Shown here one piece after another: positions 17,072 through 26,405 of a DNA stretch of 39,191 nucleotides. Below the pieces are notes generated by a model that worked only from the letters and a program-made list of their open reading frames with translations, was not told where the DNA came from and did not search any database. The first letter of the stretch is position 1. Every line of letters starts with the position of its first letter. The stretch is taken from assembly GCA_041685505.1 (NCBI GenBank), contig JAWLFQ010000014.1, positions 1-39,191 of the forward strand, read 5' to 3'. Source of the stretch: T1Sed10-7 sp041685505. GTDB lineage: Bacteria > Actinomycetota > Nitriliruptoria > Nitriliruptorales > Nitriliruptoraceae. The position numbers and the translations under genes are program-made.

Positions 17072-18049
17072 GTGGCCGACGGCGGCGTCGAGGTGGCAGC
17101 GGTCGTGGCGGCCGATGTCGCGACGGTGCGGCCACGGGTCGCGGCGCACGTGCGCCGTACGCCGGTGCTGGAGGTGGCGGCGGCGGAGCTCGGCCGCGCG
17201 GACGCGGGCCTGCCCCCGGTGGTGGCCAAACTCGATGCGCTCCAGCCCACGGGCTCGTTCAAGGTGCGCGGCGCGACCGCACTGCTGACCGACCCGGCGC
17301 TGGCCGACCGGCTGGCGGGCGGCGGTGTCGTCGCGGCCTCCGGGGGCAACTACGGGCTCGCGGTGGCCTGGGCGGCCGACCGGTTGGGGTTGCGCGCCAC
17401 GGTGGTGGTGCCCGCGAGCGCGCCCGCTGCCAAGCTCGATCCGATCCGGGCACTGGGTGCGGAGCTGGTCCTGGTCGAGGGGGTCTACGCCGACGCCTTC
17501 GCCGCCGCCGCGCAGCTACGCCGGGAGCGGGGTGCGGTCCTGGCCCACGCCTACGACCAGCCGCAGGTGGTCGCGGGCCAGGGCACCGCCGCCGCCGAGC
17601 TGCTCGAGCAGGTTGACGGCCTCGACACCGTCCTGGTGGCGGTGGGCGGCGGTGGGCTGCTGGCCGGCACGCTCGCAGCTGTGGCCGCCGCCGGCGTGCG
17701 CGTGGTCGCCGTGGAGACCGAGGGCACCCCCACCCTGCACCGGGCGCTGGCGGCCGGCCGTCCGGTCGACGTCGAGGTGTCCGGGCTCGCCGCCTCGGCG
17801 CTGGGGGCGCGCCGCATCGGCGACCACGCCTGGGCCGCTCGCGGCCACCTCGACCGGGCGCTGCTGGTCACCGACGCCGAGGTGGCGCAGGCCCAGCAGG
17901 TGCTGTGGCGCACGGCCCGGCTGGTGGCCGAGCCCGGCGGTGCCACGGCGTTGGCGGCCGTGACCGCGGGGCGCTACCGCCCGGTCGCCGGCGAGCGGGT
18001 CGCCGTGATCGTGTGCGGGGCGAACACCGACCCGGGCAGCGTGGTGTGA
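17072..18049 (+). CDS. PLP-dependent serine/threonine dehydratase-like protein
   Basis: 325 residues of a fold-type II PLP enzyme. The catalytic lysine is Lys64 in TGSFKVRGA, SGGNYG near residue 92 binds the substrate carboxylate, and VGGGGLLAG near residue 191 cradles the PLP phosphate. The C-terminal CGANTDPG region places a Cys against the pyridine nitrogen, where such enzymes have Ser or Cys. The likely reaction is deamination of threonine or serine to the 2-oxoacid; racemase activity is an alternative in this family. No ACT regulatory domain is present, so it is not the long biosynthetic IlvA. It starts 30 bases after clpX at a GTG with a weak ribosome binding site. Confidence 0.85.
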   Translation: MADGGVEVAAVVAADVATVRPRVAAHVRRTPVLEVAAAELGRADAGLPPVVAKLDALQPTGSFKVRGATALLTDPALADRLAGGGVVAASGGNYGLAVAWAADRLGLRATVVVPASAPAAKLDPIRALGAELVLVEGVYADAFAAAAQLRRERGAVLAHAYDQPQVVAGQGTAAAELLEQVDGLDTVLVAVGGGGLLAGTLAAVAAAGVRVVAVETEGTPTLHRALAAGRPVDVEVSGLAASALGARRIGDHAWAARGHLDRALLVTDAEVAQAQQVLWRTARLVAEPGGATALAAVTAGRYRPVAGERVAVIVCGANTDPGSVV

Positions 18050-18214
18050 TCCGCAGGGTGCACACCACTGCCCCCGCCCGCGGCACACCTCCCCCTGGTA
18101 GGAGGTAGGGGCTTTGCCCGGTGGTGCCGACGCGCGTCGGCTGTCACCGTGGGTGGTACGCGGGGCACGCGGCACGAGAGGCCCGGCGCGACGCTGCCCA
18201 CCAGGAGGTGCCAC

Positions 18215-19276
18215 GTGGCGAGGTCGATGGACCGGCTGGACGACTGGGTGGAGGTCGGCCTGGTCACCCCCGAGCAGGCCGAGCGCATCACCGCCTACGA
18301 GCGTGGGGACCTCGATGTCGACGCTGTCGGCGCGGCGGGCGACCGTGAGGGGACGGATCCGACGGCACCGCCGAGGACCACCACCGACGACCGGCCGCGG
18401 GGTGCGCCGTCACGCAGCAGCCTGGCGGAGGCGCTCGGCTACGTCGGCGCGGCGCTGGCGCTCGGCGCCATCGGCCTGCTGCTCGGGGAGCTGTGGCGCG
18501 AGCTGCTGGTCGGCGGGCGTCTCACCCTGGTGGGCGTGCTCACGATCGCGGTCTTCGGTGCGGGCCTCGCCCTGCGTACGGGCACGGCGGCAGCCCTCCA
18601 GCGGCTGACCAACGTGCTGTTCGTGGCCACCGTCGCCGGGGTCGGCTGGTTCGCGGGCGTGGTGGCCGACGACGTGCTCGAGCTCGACTGGTCGGCCACG
18701 GGCGCCTGGATCGGGCTGTCGATGTTCGTCGTCGCGCTCAGCCTCCTGCTGTGGCGTGGCGGCTGGCTGCTGCAGCTCGCCAGCCTGGGCTCGGCACTGC
18801 TGGCCACCGGCATGCTGCTGTCGGTGCTCGACCCGCAGCTCGACCAGGTGTGGTTCGGGGCGACGATCGCCACCGTCGGGCTGGCCTGGGCGATCCTGGC
18901 GCGTGGCGCCTGGCTCGGCCCCCGTGTGCTCGGAGAGACCACGGGGGCGGTCGCCGTGCTGTTCGGTGTCCAGGTGGCGGCCTGGGGTGACAGCCGCACC
19001 GCGGTGCTGGTGGTCGGGGTCGTGATCGCCGCGCTGCTCGTTGGCATCGCGGTCCGCAGCGACGCCCTGCACCACCTGGTCGTCGGGGCGCTCGGGCTGT
19101 TCGTGTTCAGCCCGCAGCTGGTCTTCGAGGTGTTCGGTGACGCCATCGGCGGACCCGCGAGCCTGCTCGTGGTCGGGCTGCTGCTGGTCGTGTTGGCGGT
19201 CGGGCTCGGCCGTGCGCGGCGCGAGGTCACACCGCACGGCCCTGCCGACGGCGACGTGAAGGGTGGTGGCGCATGA
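18215..19276 (+). CDS. DUF2157-like multi-pass membrane protein
   Basis: 353 residues. The cytoplasmic N-terminus (MDRLDDWVEVGLVTPEQAERI) is the short helical motif typical of DUF2157-type proteins. A polar linker follows to about residue 68, then about ten hydrophobic segments to residue 330 and a short charged tail. The GTG at 18215 has AGGAGG six bases upstream. The next gene starts within its stop (ATGA at 19273-19276), so the two products are probably made together and may interact. Function is unknown. Confidence 0.8.
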   Translation: MARSMDRLDDWVEVGLVTPEQAERITAYERGDLDVDAVGAAGDREGTDPTAPPRTTTDDRPRGAPSRSSLAEALGYVGAALALGAIGLLLGELWRELLVGGRLTLVGVLTIAVFGAGLALRTGTAAALQRLTNVLFVATVAGVGWFAGVVADDVLELDWSATGAWIGLSMFVVALSLLLWRGGWLLQLASLGSALLATGMLLSVLDPQLDQVWFGATIATVGLAWAILARGAWLGPRVLGETTGAVAVLFGVQVAAWGDSRTAVLVVGVVIAALLVGIAVRSDALHHLVVGALGLFVFSPQLVFEVFGDAIGGPASLLVVGLLLVVLAVGLGRARREVTPHGPADGDVKGGGA

Positions 19277-19995
19277 GCATCGAGACCTCCGGTGACGCCG
19301 GTGCGGCCGACGCGGCGCGCGGCGGCACCGGCCGCAGCACCGGCCGCAGCACCGCGGCACTGGTCACGGCCGCCGCCCTGATCGTGGGGGTGGTGGTCCT
19401 GGTCCTGGTCTTCGGTGTGGCGCGACCGCCGGAGCTCGCGACGCTCACGGAGCAACCCGACCCCGCCCCCCCGGCCAGCGTCGCCTGGAGCCGGTGGGAC
19501 GAGGGCGAGTCGTGCGTGCGCACCCTGGATCCCGACGGGTCGCTCACCGAGGTGGCGTGTGATCTCGACGGCCAGGAGGTGCTTGCCTGGAACGCCGCGG
19601 GCATCGCCCTGCAGGTGTGGGGCCCGCAGGAGGAGGTGGAGATCCTCGACCCCGACAGCGGCGAGGTCGTGGACCGTCTCGACGTCACGGGGCAGCCGGT
19701 CGACGCACGCTCGGTGGGTGTGCTCAGGGTCCGCCATGACGACGGCATGCTGACCGTGCGGCTGCGGGAGACCGGCGAGGTGCTCTGGCAGGTCGCGGCC
19801 CACGACAACTACCGGGTGCGCGAGGGCAGCCTGTCACCCGATGGCAGCTGGGTGGCGATGTTCGACAGCGCCGGGCGGCTGCTGGTGCTTCCCAGCGACG
19901 GTTCCCGGCCGCCGCGGGTGTGGCACGAGAGCGAGGAACGGTGGCAGGTGCCGGTGTGGGAGGGCACGCCCCTGCCCGAGACGCTGCGGGAGTGA
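19273..19995 (+). CDS. Membrane-anchored extracytoplasmic protein with propeller-like repeats, function unknown
   Basis: 240 residues. A short polar N-terminus is followed by one hydrophobic segment (about 29-48) acting as a signal anchor. The outside domain (about 60-240) carries repeats that read like blades of a beta-propeller: CVRTLDPDGSLTEVACDL, VEILDPDSGEVVDRLDV, LTVRLRETGEVLWQVAA and GSLSPDGSWVAMFDSAGRL. There are too few blades for a full propeller, so it may be a half-propeller or need a partner. It overlaps the upstream DUF2157-like gene by four bases. Confidence 0.75.
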   Translation: MSIETSGDAGAADAARGGTGRSTGRSTAALVTAAALIVGVVVLVLVFGVARPPELATLTEQPDPAPPASVAWSRWDEGESCVRTLDPDGSLTEVACDLDGQEVLAWNAAGIALQVWGPQEEVEILDPDSGEVVDRLDVTGQPVDARSVGVLRVRHDDGMLTVRLRETGEVLWQVAAHDNYRVREGSLSPDGSWVAMFDSAGRLLVLPSDGSRPPRVWHESEERWQVPVWEGTPLPETLRE

Positions 19996-20122
19996 TCTCG
20001 GCGGCCCGGTGCTCCCTGCTCCCGGGGCCACCGTGGCGTCCGGGCGCACCGGACGGCGTCCGGTGGGCTCCTGTCGGGTGGCCCCCCCGACGGTTGCGCG
20101 GGAGCCACGGGCGGGGGCTGGC

Positions 20123-20128
20123 TACGCT
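20123..20128 (+). promoter_or_regulatory. Candidate -10 element of valS
   Basis: TACGCT on the plus strand in GGCTACGCTCGG, 68 bases before the valS ATG. Sequence context matches the tRNA-Pro -10. No T-box-like element is evident in the leader. Confidence 0.42.
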
Positions 20129-20196
20129 CGGCGGCCGGGCGCGTGCGCCTCGTGCCTGCGCGCTCCACCGTCCCCGACGCCCCACGGACGCCCCCG

Positions 20197-22917
20197 ATGC
20201 CCAAGCTGCCCAAAGCCTACGATCCCGCCACCGTCGAAGCCGACCTGTACGCGGACTGGCGCGATGCGGGGCTGTTCCACGCCGAGCCCGATGACGACGG
20301 CGAGCCCTTCTCCATCGTCATCCCCCCACCCAACGTGACGGGATCGCTGCACGTCGGCCACGCGCTCGACAACACGATCCAGGACGTGATCATCCGCCGC
20401 AAGCGGATGCAGGGCTACAACGCGGTGTGGGTCCCCGGCACCGACCACGCCGGCATCGCCACCCAGAACGTGGTCGAGAAGCAGCTGGCCGCGGAGGGCA
20501 CCGACCGGCACGAGCTCGGACGCGAGGCCTTCCTGGCGCGGGTGTGGGAGTGGAAGGCAACCTCTGGCGGGCAGATCCTCGCCCAGCTGGAGAAGCTCGG
20601 TGCCAGCGCCGACTGGCAGCGCGAGGTCTTCACCTTCGACGGCCCCCGTTCGGCGGCCGTCCGGGAGGTGTTCGTCGCGCTCTACGAGCAGGGCCTGATC
20701 TACCGCGGTGAGCGGCTGATCAACTGGTGCGTGCGCTGCCACACCGCCCTGTCCGACATCGAGGTGGAGCACGAGGACGAGACCGGCGAGCTGGCGCGCT
20801 TCGTCTACCCCCTCGCGGACCCGGATGCGGTCCCGGCGGCGCTGCTCGCCACCGTCGATGACGACGCCGCGGGCCTGACCCGCGCCCCCAGCGGCGCGGT
20901 GGGCATCGAGGTGGCGACCACCCGGGCGGAGACCATGCTCGGCGACACCGCCATCGCCGTGCACCCCGAGGACGAGCGCTACGCCACGGTGGTCGGGCTC
21001 GAGGTCCGCCACCCCTTCCAGGACCGCACCTTCGCCGTGGTGGCCGACGACTACGTGGACCCGGCCTTCGGGTCCGGGGCGGTCAAGATCACCCCGGCCC
21101 ACGACCCCAACGACCTCGCCATCGCCGAGCGCCACGACCTCGAGATCATCGACATCATGGACGACACCGGCGTGCTCACCGAGGTGGTGGGGGAGCGCTT
21201 CGCCGGCCAGGACCGGCTCGCCGCCCGGGACAGCGTCAAGGCGGCGCTGGCCGCGGACGGGTTGCTGCTGCGCGTCGACGACCACGAGCACTCGGTCGGG
21301 CACTGCTCGCGCTGCGGGACCGTGATCGAGCCGCGGCTGAGCCTGCAGTGGTTCGTCGCCATGCGCCAGCTCGCCGACGCCGCGGCGGCAGCCGTGCGCG
21401 AGGGCCGCACCGTGTTCGTGCCCGAGTCGCGCACCGCGCCCTTCCTGGAGTGGCTGGACAACCTGCACGACTGGTGCATCTCCCGCCAGATCTGGTGGGG
21501 GCACCGGATCCCCGCCTGGTACGGACCCGACGGGCAGATCGTGGTGTCCCGGGAGGACATCGAGCAGGAGGGCTTCGTCCAGGACGAGGACGTGCTCGAC
21601 ACCTGGTTCTCCTCCCAGCTGTGGCCCTTCAGCGTGTTCGGCTGGCCGCAGCGCACGCCGGAGCTCGAGACCTGGTTCCCGACCTCGGTGCTGGTCACCG
21701 GCTACGACATCAACACCTTCTGGGTCTCGCGCATGCTGATGATCAGCCTGTGGTTCACCGGTGAGGTGCCCTTCCACGTGGTCCACAACCACGGGCTGGT
21801 GCGCGACGAGCACGGCAAGAAGATGTCGAAGTCCTTCGGCAACGTGATCGACCCGCTCGAGCTGATCGATCGCTACGGGGCCGACGCCACCCGTTTCGCG
21901 CTCCTGCGCTCGTCCGCGCCCGGCTCGGATGTGCCGCTGGCCGAGGAGTGGGTCGAGGGCACCAAGCGTTTCGCGAACAAGCTGTGGAACGTCGGCTCCT
22001 TCATCCTGTCCCGTCTGGCGGAGAACGAGGGACGGCCCGGCGCCGACCTCGGCCCCGTACCCGAGGCCGCGCGGCTCGACCTCGAGGACCGCTGGATCCT
22101 GTCGCGGTTGTACACCGCCCACGTGACCGTCGACGCGGCCTACGAGGCCTACGACTGGGCCACCGTGTGCCGCACCCTCTACCACTTCGTGTGGGACGAG
22201 GTGGCCGACTGGTACGTGGAAGCGGTCAAGCTGCGTCTGTACGGCGACGATGCCGAGGCCGCGGCGACCGCGCGCCGGGTCGGCCGCCACGTCCTCGAGC
22301 ACGTCCTGCGTCTGCTCCACCCGGTGATGCCCTTCGTGACCGAGACGCTGTGGCGGGAGCTGACCGGCGCGGCCGGGGGCCGTGACTCGCTGATGGTCGC
22401 CGCCTGGCCGAGCGTGCCCGCCGCGTGGCTCGATCCCCAGGCCGAGCGCGCCTTCGCCGTCCTCCAGGACCTGGTGACCGAGACCAACCGGTTCCGGTCA
22501 CAGAACAGCGTCGCCCCCTCGGCGCGGTTCGAGGTCGTGGTCGCCAGCGACGAGGAGGAGCTGATCGCCGAGCAGGCGGCGTTGATCGCCTCGCTGGCGG
22601 GGCTGTCGGAGGTGACCGCCGCCCCGGGGCTCGAGGAGCGCGCCGGCACCTCGACGATCCAGTTCGGGGCGGGTCAGGCCCAGGTGGAGCTCGCCGGTCT
22701 GATCGACGTGGACGCGGAGCTGCAGCGGCTGGTGAAGGAGGCCGACAAGGCACGCGCGGACCTCGAACGGGTCGAGGGCAAGCTGGCCAACGAGCGTTTC
22801 ACCTCCCGTGCCCCCGCCGAGGTCGTGGCGAAGGAGCGCGACAGGCGCGAGCAGAACCTGGCCGCCGTGGCGCAGCTCGAGGCGCGGATCGCCGCGTTGG
22901 AGCAGCTGCGCGGCTGA
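20197..22917 (+). CDS. valS: Valyl-tRNA synthetase
   Basis: 906 residues, a class I synthetase that charges tRNA-Val. The HIGH-type motif HVGH is at residues 52-55 (PPPNVTGSLHVGHALD) and KMSKS at 542-546. The editing domain carries TTRAETMLGDTAIAVHP, used to hydrolyse mischarged threonine. WWGHRIPAWY and the C-terminal Arg-rich coiled coil (about 840-906) are present. The ATG at 20197 begins MPKLPKAYDP, the family-standard start. A 54-base upstream extension is open but not conserved in style. Convergence with iclR occurs within 15 bases; the two stop codons lie in one hairpin. Confidence 0.97.
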   Translation: MPKLPKAYDPATVEADLYADWRDAGLFHAEPDDDGEPFSIVIPPPNVTGSLHVGHALDNTIQDVIIRRKRMQGYNAVWVPGTDHAGIATQNVVEKQLAAEGTDRHELGREAFLARVWEWKATSGGQILAQLEKLGASADWQREVFTFDGPRSAAVREVFVALYEQGLIYRGERLINWCVRCHTALSDIEVEHEDETGELARFVYPLADPDAVPAALLATVDDDAAGLTRAPSGAVGIEVATTRAETMLGDTAIAVHPEDERYATVVGLEVRHPFQDRTFAVVADDYVDPAFGSGAVKITPAHDPNDLAIAERHDLEIIDIMDDTGVLTEVVGERFAGQDRLAARDSVKAALAADGLLLRVDDHEHSVGHCSRCGTVIEPRLSLQWFVAMRQLADAAAAAVREGRTVFVPESRTAPFLEWLDNLHDWCISRQIWWGHRIPAWYGPDGQIVVSREDIEQEGFVQDEDVLDTWFSSQLWPFSVFGWPQRTPELETWFPTSVLVTGYDINTFWVSRMLMISLWFTGEVPFHVVHNHGLVRDEHGKKMSKSFGNVIDPLELIDRYGADATRFALLRSSAPGSDVPLAEEWVEGTKRFANKLWNVGSFILSRLAENEGRPGADLGPVPEAARLDLEDRWILSRLYTAHVTVDAAYEAYDWATVCRTLYHFVWDEVADWYVEAVKLRLYGDDAEAAATARRVGRHVLEHVLRLLHPVMPFVTETLWRELTGAAGGRDSLMVAAWPSVPAAWLDPQAERAFAVLQDLVTETNRFRSQNSVAPSARFEVVVASDEEELIAEQAALIASLAGLSEVTAAPGLEERAGTSTIQFGAGQAQVELAGLIDVDAELQRLVKEADKARADLERVEGKLANERFTSRAPAEVVAKERDRREQNLAAVAQLEARIAALEQLRG

Positions 22918-22937
22918 GCGGCGGTCCGCGGCTCAGC
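22913..22937. terminator. Hairpin containing both stop codons of valS and iclR
   Basis: GCTGAGC at 22913-22919 pairs with GCTCAGC at 22931-22937, with further GC pairing inside. The valS TGA (22915-22917) and the iclR stop (TCA on plus, 22933-22935) sit opposite each other in the stem. Probably a compact bidirectional terminator. Confidence 0.5.
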
Positions 22938-23709
22938 GGGGGGTGTCGGCCTCGAGCAGGGCCCGGGGTGGCCACGAGGCCGCCCCCATCTCGCGGGAGA
23001 TGGTGACCGCGGTGCGCCGCACCTCGTCCAGCAGTGCCCGATCCGGGGGCACCTGCGAGGTCGGGCTGACGATGCCGACCGCGCCGATCACCGCGTCATG
23101 GGCGTCGAAGATCGGGGCCGCCACCTCCGACTCACCCAGTATCGACTCATCCGCCGCGGTGGCCAGCCCGTCCGCACGGACGGCGGTGAGCTGGGCCGCC
23201 AGCTCGTCGGTGGCGACCACCGTCCGCCCGGTCAGCTTCGGTAGGTCGTCGCGGGCCAGCAGCGCGTCGGCGCCGCGGGTGTCGAAGGCCAGCACCGCCT
23301 TGCCCAGCGCCGTGCCGTGCGCCGGGATGTCGATGCCGATCTCGCGCATCTGATGGCTGCCGTCGGGTCGGAACACGTGCTGGATCACCACGATGTCGTC
23401 GCCGAGCGGCACCCCCACGCGCACCGCGCATCCGCTGCGCTCAGCCAGCGCCTCGGTCCAGGTCAGGGAGCGCAAGCGCAGCTCGTTGGAGTCGAGGTAG
23501 ACGTTGCTCAGCCGCAGCACCCCGGGCCCGAGCGCGTACCGGCCGCTGGCGTCCTGTTCCACCAACCCCCGAGCCACCAGGGTCGCGACGATGCCGTGGA
23601 CCGTCGAGTTGGGCAGGGACAGCCGTGCGGCCAACTCGCTGAGGCGCAACCGGCGGGCACCCTGCAACTGGAGCAGGATCGCGACGGCACGATCGACGGA
23701 CTGGATCAT
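22933..23709 (-). CDS. IclR-family transcriptional regulator of the Dha locus
   Basis: 258 residues. The N-terminal winged helix-turn-helix (about 1-62: SVDRAVAILLQL ... RLRLSELAARLSLPNSTVHGIVATLVARGLV) is joined to an IclR effector-binding domain (about 78-250: MREIGIDIPAHGTALGKAVLAF, and a C-terminal AAPIFDAHDAVIGAVGIVSP). IclR regulators bind DNA as dimers or tetramers and sense small carboxylates or sugars. The ATG at 23709 overlaps the stop of the upstream dhaL-like gene (ATGA), so the two are translationally coupled. Divergence from dhaK suggests it controls the Dha locus. Nested inverted repeats at 24458-24490 are candidate operators. Confidence 0.92.
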   Translation of the reverse strand: MIQSVDRAVAILLQLQGARRLRLSELAARLSLPNSTVHGIVATLVARGLVEQDASGRYALGPGVLRLSNVYLDSNELRLRSLTWTEALAERSGCAVRVGVPLGDDIVVIQHVFRPDGSHQMREIGIDIPAHGTALGKAVLAFDTRGADALLARDDLPKLTGRTVVATDELAAQLTAVRADGLATAADESILGESEVAAPIFDAHDAVIGAVGIVSPTSQVPPDRALLDEVRRTAVTISREMGAASWPPRALLEADTPR

Positions 23710-24413
23710 GCCCCGGCTGCCGTGCGCAGGGTGTCGAGCACGATCGCTGCGGAGGTCGCACCCGGATCCTGGTGTCCCTCGCTGCGCGCACCGAGGTAGC
23801 TGGCACGCCCGCGTCGTGCCCGCAGGGGGACGGTGGCCAGCGCCCCGTCCTCCGCCGCACCCACCGCCAGGCGCAGCACACCCGCCAGGTCGGCACCCGA
23901 GCTCGCGGCATCCAGGGCGCGACGTGAGGCGGGGGCCAGGGCATCGACCATGGTCTTGTCGCCGACCTCCGCCGCGCCGAGCTGCTGGACGGCGTCCAGG
24001 GCGGCGACCAGCGCCTCGGCGAGGTCGACGGGTGCGGCCGGTGCGTCCGCGGGCAGGTTCCGCCCGAGGGCGGTGAACCACGTGCCGTACAGCGGGCCGC
24101 TGGCGCCGCCCACCGATCGCGACAGGGCGTGGCCGATGGCGCTGATCAGTCGTGCTGCGCTCTCGCCCTGGTGGTCACCCACGGCCAGGAGCGCGGCACG
24201 GGCACCACGGGTCATGTTGGCGCCGTGATCGGCGTCCCCGATGGCCGCATCCAGCTCGGTCAGCCGTGCCTCGGACGCCCGCAGGCGCCGGTCCATCTCC
24301 ACCATCCAACGCTGCACCAGCTCCGCGTCGAGGGCGTCGGTCGCGGCGATGGCGGGTCGCTGCCCAGGTGGGACGGCTGCGCGCGAGGCGCCGTTGGGGC
24401 TGCTCACGTCCAT
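23706..24413 (-). CDS. Second DhaL-type dihydroxyacetone kinase subunit, coupled to the IclR regulator
   Basis: 235 residues from the ATG at 24413. All landmarks of the ADP-binding DhaL fold are kept: LDAAIGDADHGANMTRG with Asp55, Asp60 and Asp62 for Mg-ADP, GGASGPLYGTWF, GDKTMVDAL and GRASYLGARSEGHQDPGA. In DhaK-DhaL-DhaM systems DhaL carries a bound ADP that is phosphorylated by DhaM and passes phosphate to dihydroxyacetone on DhaK. This copy has an extra Ala/Pro-rich N-terminus. A second DhaL is next to dhaK (25663-26307). Start choice is uncertain: a GTG at 24407 has the best-placed GGGAGGG, and a GTG at 24422 is also possible. The stop overlaps iclR. Confidence 0.9.
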   Translation of the reverse strand: MDVSSPNGASRAAVPPGQRPAIAATDALDAELVQRWMVEMDRRLRASEARLTELDAAIGDADHGANMTRGARAALLAVGDHQGESAARLISAIGHALSRSVGGASGPLYGTWFTALGRNLPADAPAAPVDLAEALVAALDAVQQLGAAEVGDKTMVDALAPASRRALDAASSGADLAGVLRLAVGAAEDGALATVPLRARRGRASYLGARSEGHQDPGATSAAIVLDTLRTAAGA

Positions 24414-24428
24414 CCCTCCCACGAGGCC

Positions 24429-24457
24429 TTGACACCTTAGCTGGACGGTGCTTCCAT
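24429..24457 (+). promoter_or_regulatory. Candidate dhaK promoter (TTGACA-17-TTCCAT)
   Basis: A consensus TTGACA at 24429-24434, 17 bases, then TTCCAT at 24452-24457. The predicted start would fall within the inverted repeats at 24458-24490. The leader to the dhaK ATG would be about 200 bases. Confidence 0.4.
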
Positions 24458-24462
24458 CCGAA
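24434..24462 (-). promoter_or_regulatory. Candidate promoter of the dhaL2-iclR pair (TTCGGA-17-TAAGGT)
   Basis: On the minus strand TTCGGA (24462-24457), a 17-base spacer and TAAGGT (24439-24434), about 20 bases before the dhaL2 start. It lies face to face with the dhaK promoter over nearly the same 30 bases. Confidence 0.33.
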
Positions 24463-24490
24463 GCGTTCGATGATGTCGAATGTCATTCGG
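24458..24490. promoter_or_regulatory. Nested inverted repeats, candidate IclR operator
   Basis: The core TTCGATGATGTCGAA (24466-24480) has five-base arms that extend to seven with one mismatch. It is enclosed by outer arms CCGAA (24458-24462) and TTCGG (24486-24490). It overlaps the predicted dhaK transcription start and the minus-strand -35, a natural place for control by the neighbouring IclR protein. Confidence 0.45.
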
Positions 24491-24661
24491 CCAACTTCCC
24501 GTGGGCGGCGACGGCCAGGCCGCTCGCAGCCCACCAGCGGGCCGGGTGACAGCCACACAGCCACGTGGGATGCTCGGTGTGCAGCGCCGAGCGGGCGCGG
24601 GAGGGCGGCCCTCCCGCGACGGGAAGACAGCGGGCGGCAGGCCCGCGGGAGAGGGCAGCAG

Positions 24662-25660
<999 letters not shown>

Positions 25661-25662
25661 GC

Positions 25663-26307
25663 ATGGCGGACGGGACGACCGTGACGGTGGAGGATCTGGT
25701 GGCCTGGATCCACCGCTTCTCCGCGGTGATCGCCGAGCACGCCGAGGAGCTGACCCAGCTCGACTCGGCGATCGGGGATGCCGACCACGGCACGAACATG
25801 CGCCGGGGGTGCCGCGCGGCCGTCGAGGCACTGGAGGCGGCCGGGCCCGAGGACGTCACCGGGTTCGGTCGCGCCATCGCCATGAAGCTGATCTCCGCGG
25901 TCGGAGGGACCTCCGGGCCGCTCTACGGCAGCTTCTTCCTGGCCTTCGGGACCGCGGCCGGCGCGACGCCGACCCTGGATGCCACGGGCACCGTCGCGGC
26001 GCTGCGCGCGGCGGTGGACGCGGTGGGCAACCGGGGCAAGGCCGAGCCCGGCGACAAGACCATGCTCGATGCGCTGATCCCCGCCGTGGAGGCGATGGAG
26101 GCCTCCCTGTCGCAGGGTGGTGACCTCGGTGCTGTGCTGGCGGCCGGCACCGCCGCCGCCGAGGAGGGCATGCACGCCACCACCCCGATGCTCGCCCGCA
26201 AGGGCCGCGCCAGCTACCTCGGTGAGCGCAGCATCGGGCACCAGGATCCGGGCGCCACCTCCTCGTGGCTGCTCGTGCGGTCGGCAGCGGAGACGCTGGC
26301 GGCCTGA
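25663..26307 (+). CDS. dhaL: Dihydroxyacetone kinase subunit DhaL
   Basis: 214 residues, the usual DhaL length. Mg-ADP ligands Asp34, Asp39 and Asp41 lie in LDSAIGDADHGTNMRRG. GGTSGPLYGSFF, GDKTMLDALIP and GRASYLGERSIGHQDPGA complete the family pattern. It transfers phosphate from its tightly bound nucleotide to dihydroxyacetone on DhaK and is recharged by DhaM. The ATG at 25663 follows dhaK by two bases, with a G-tract as ribosome binding site. An in-frame GTG at 25648 overlapping dhaK is possible but less likely. Compared with the minus-strand paralogue it lacks the Ala/Pro-rich leader. Confidence 0.95.
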   Translation: MADGTTVTVEDLVAWIHRFSAVIAEHAEELTQLDSAIGDADHGTNMRRGCRAAVEALEAAGPEDVTGFGRAIAMKLISAVGGTSGPLYGSFFLAFGTAAGATPTLDATGTVAALRAAVDAVGNRGKAEPGDKTMLDALIPAVEAMEASLSQGGDLGAVLAAGTAAAEEGMHATTPMLARKGRASYLGERSIGHQDPGATSSWLLVRSAAETLAA

Positions 26308-26405
26308 GTCCGCCTGGTCCCGGACCGGGCCACCGTCTCCCGCGGCGGCTCGGTCCGGGGCGAGGTCCCCCGGCCCTGGCGACCCACCATCCCCCGGAGC
26401 CCGCC

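Noticed and set aside
18090..18115. Terminator-like inverted repeat (ACCTCC/GGAGGT) after the dehydratase gene
   Set aside because: Only a six-base stem in a C/G-rich context with no supporting tract; too weak to call.
19996..20196. T-box or other aminoacyl-tRNA-responsive leader before valS
   Set aside because: No T-box sequence or specifier stem is visible in the 200-base leader; only a -10-like hexamer is present.
23706..24413. Minus-strand dhaL copy as a pseudogene
   Set aside because: All Mg-ADP ligands and later motifs are intact and the frame is uninterrupted and coupled to iclR.
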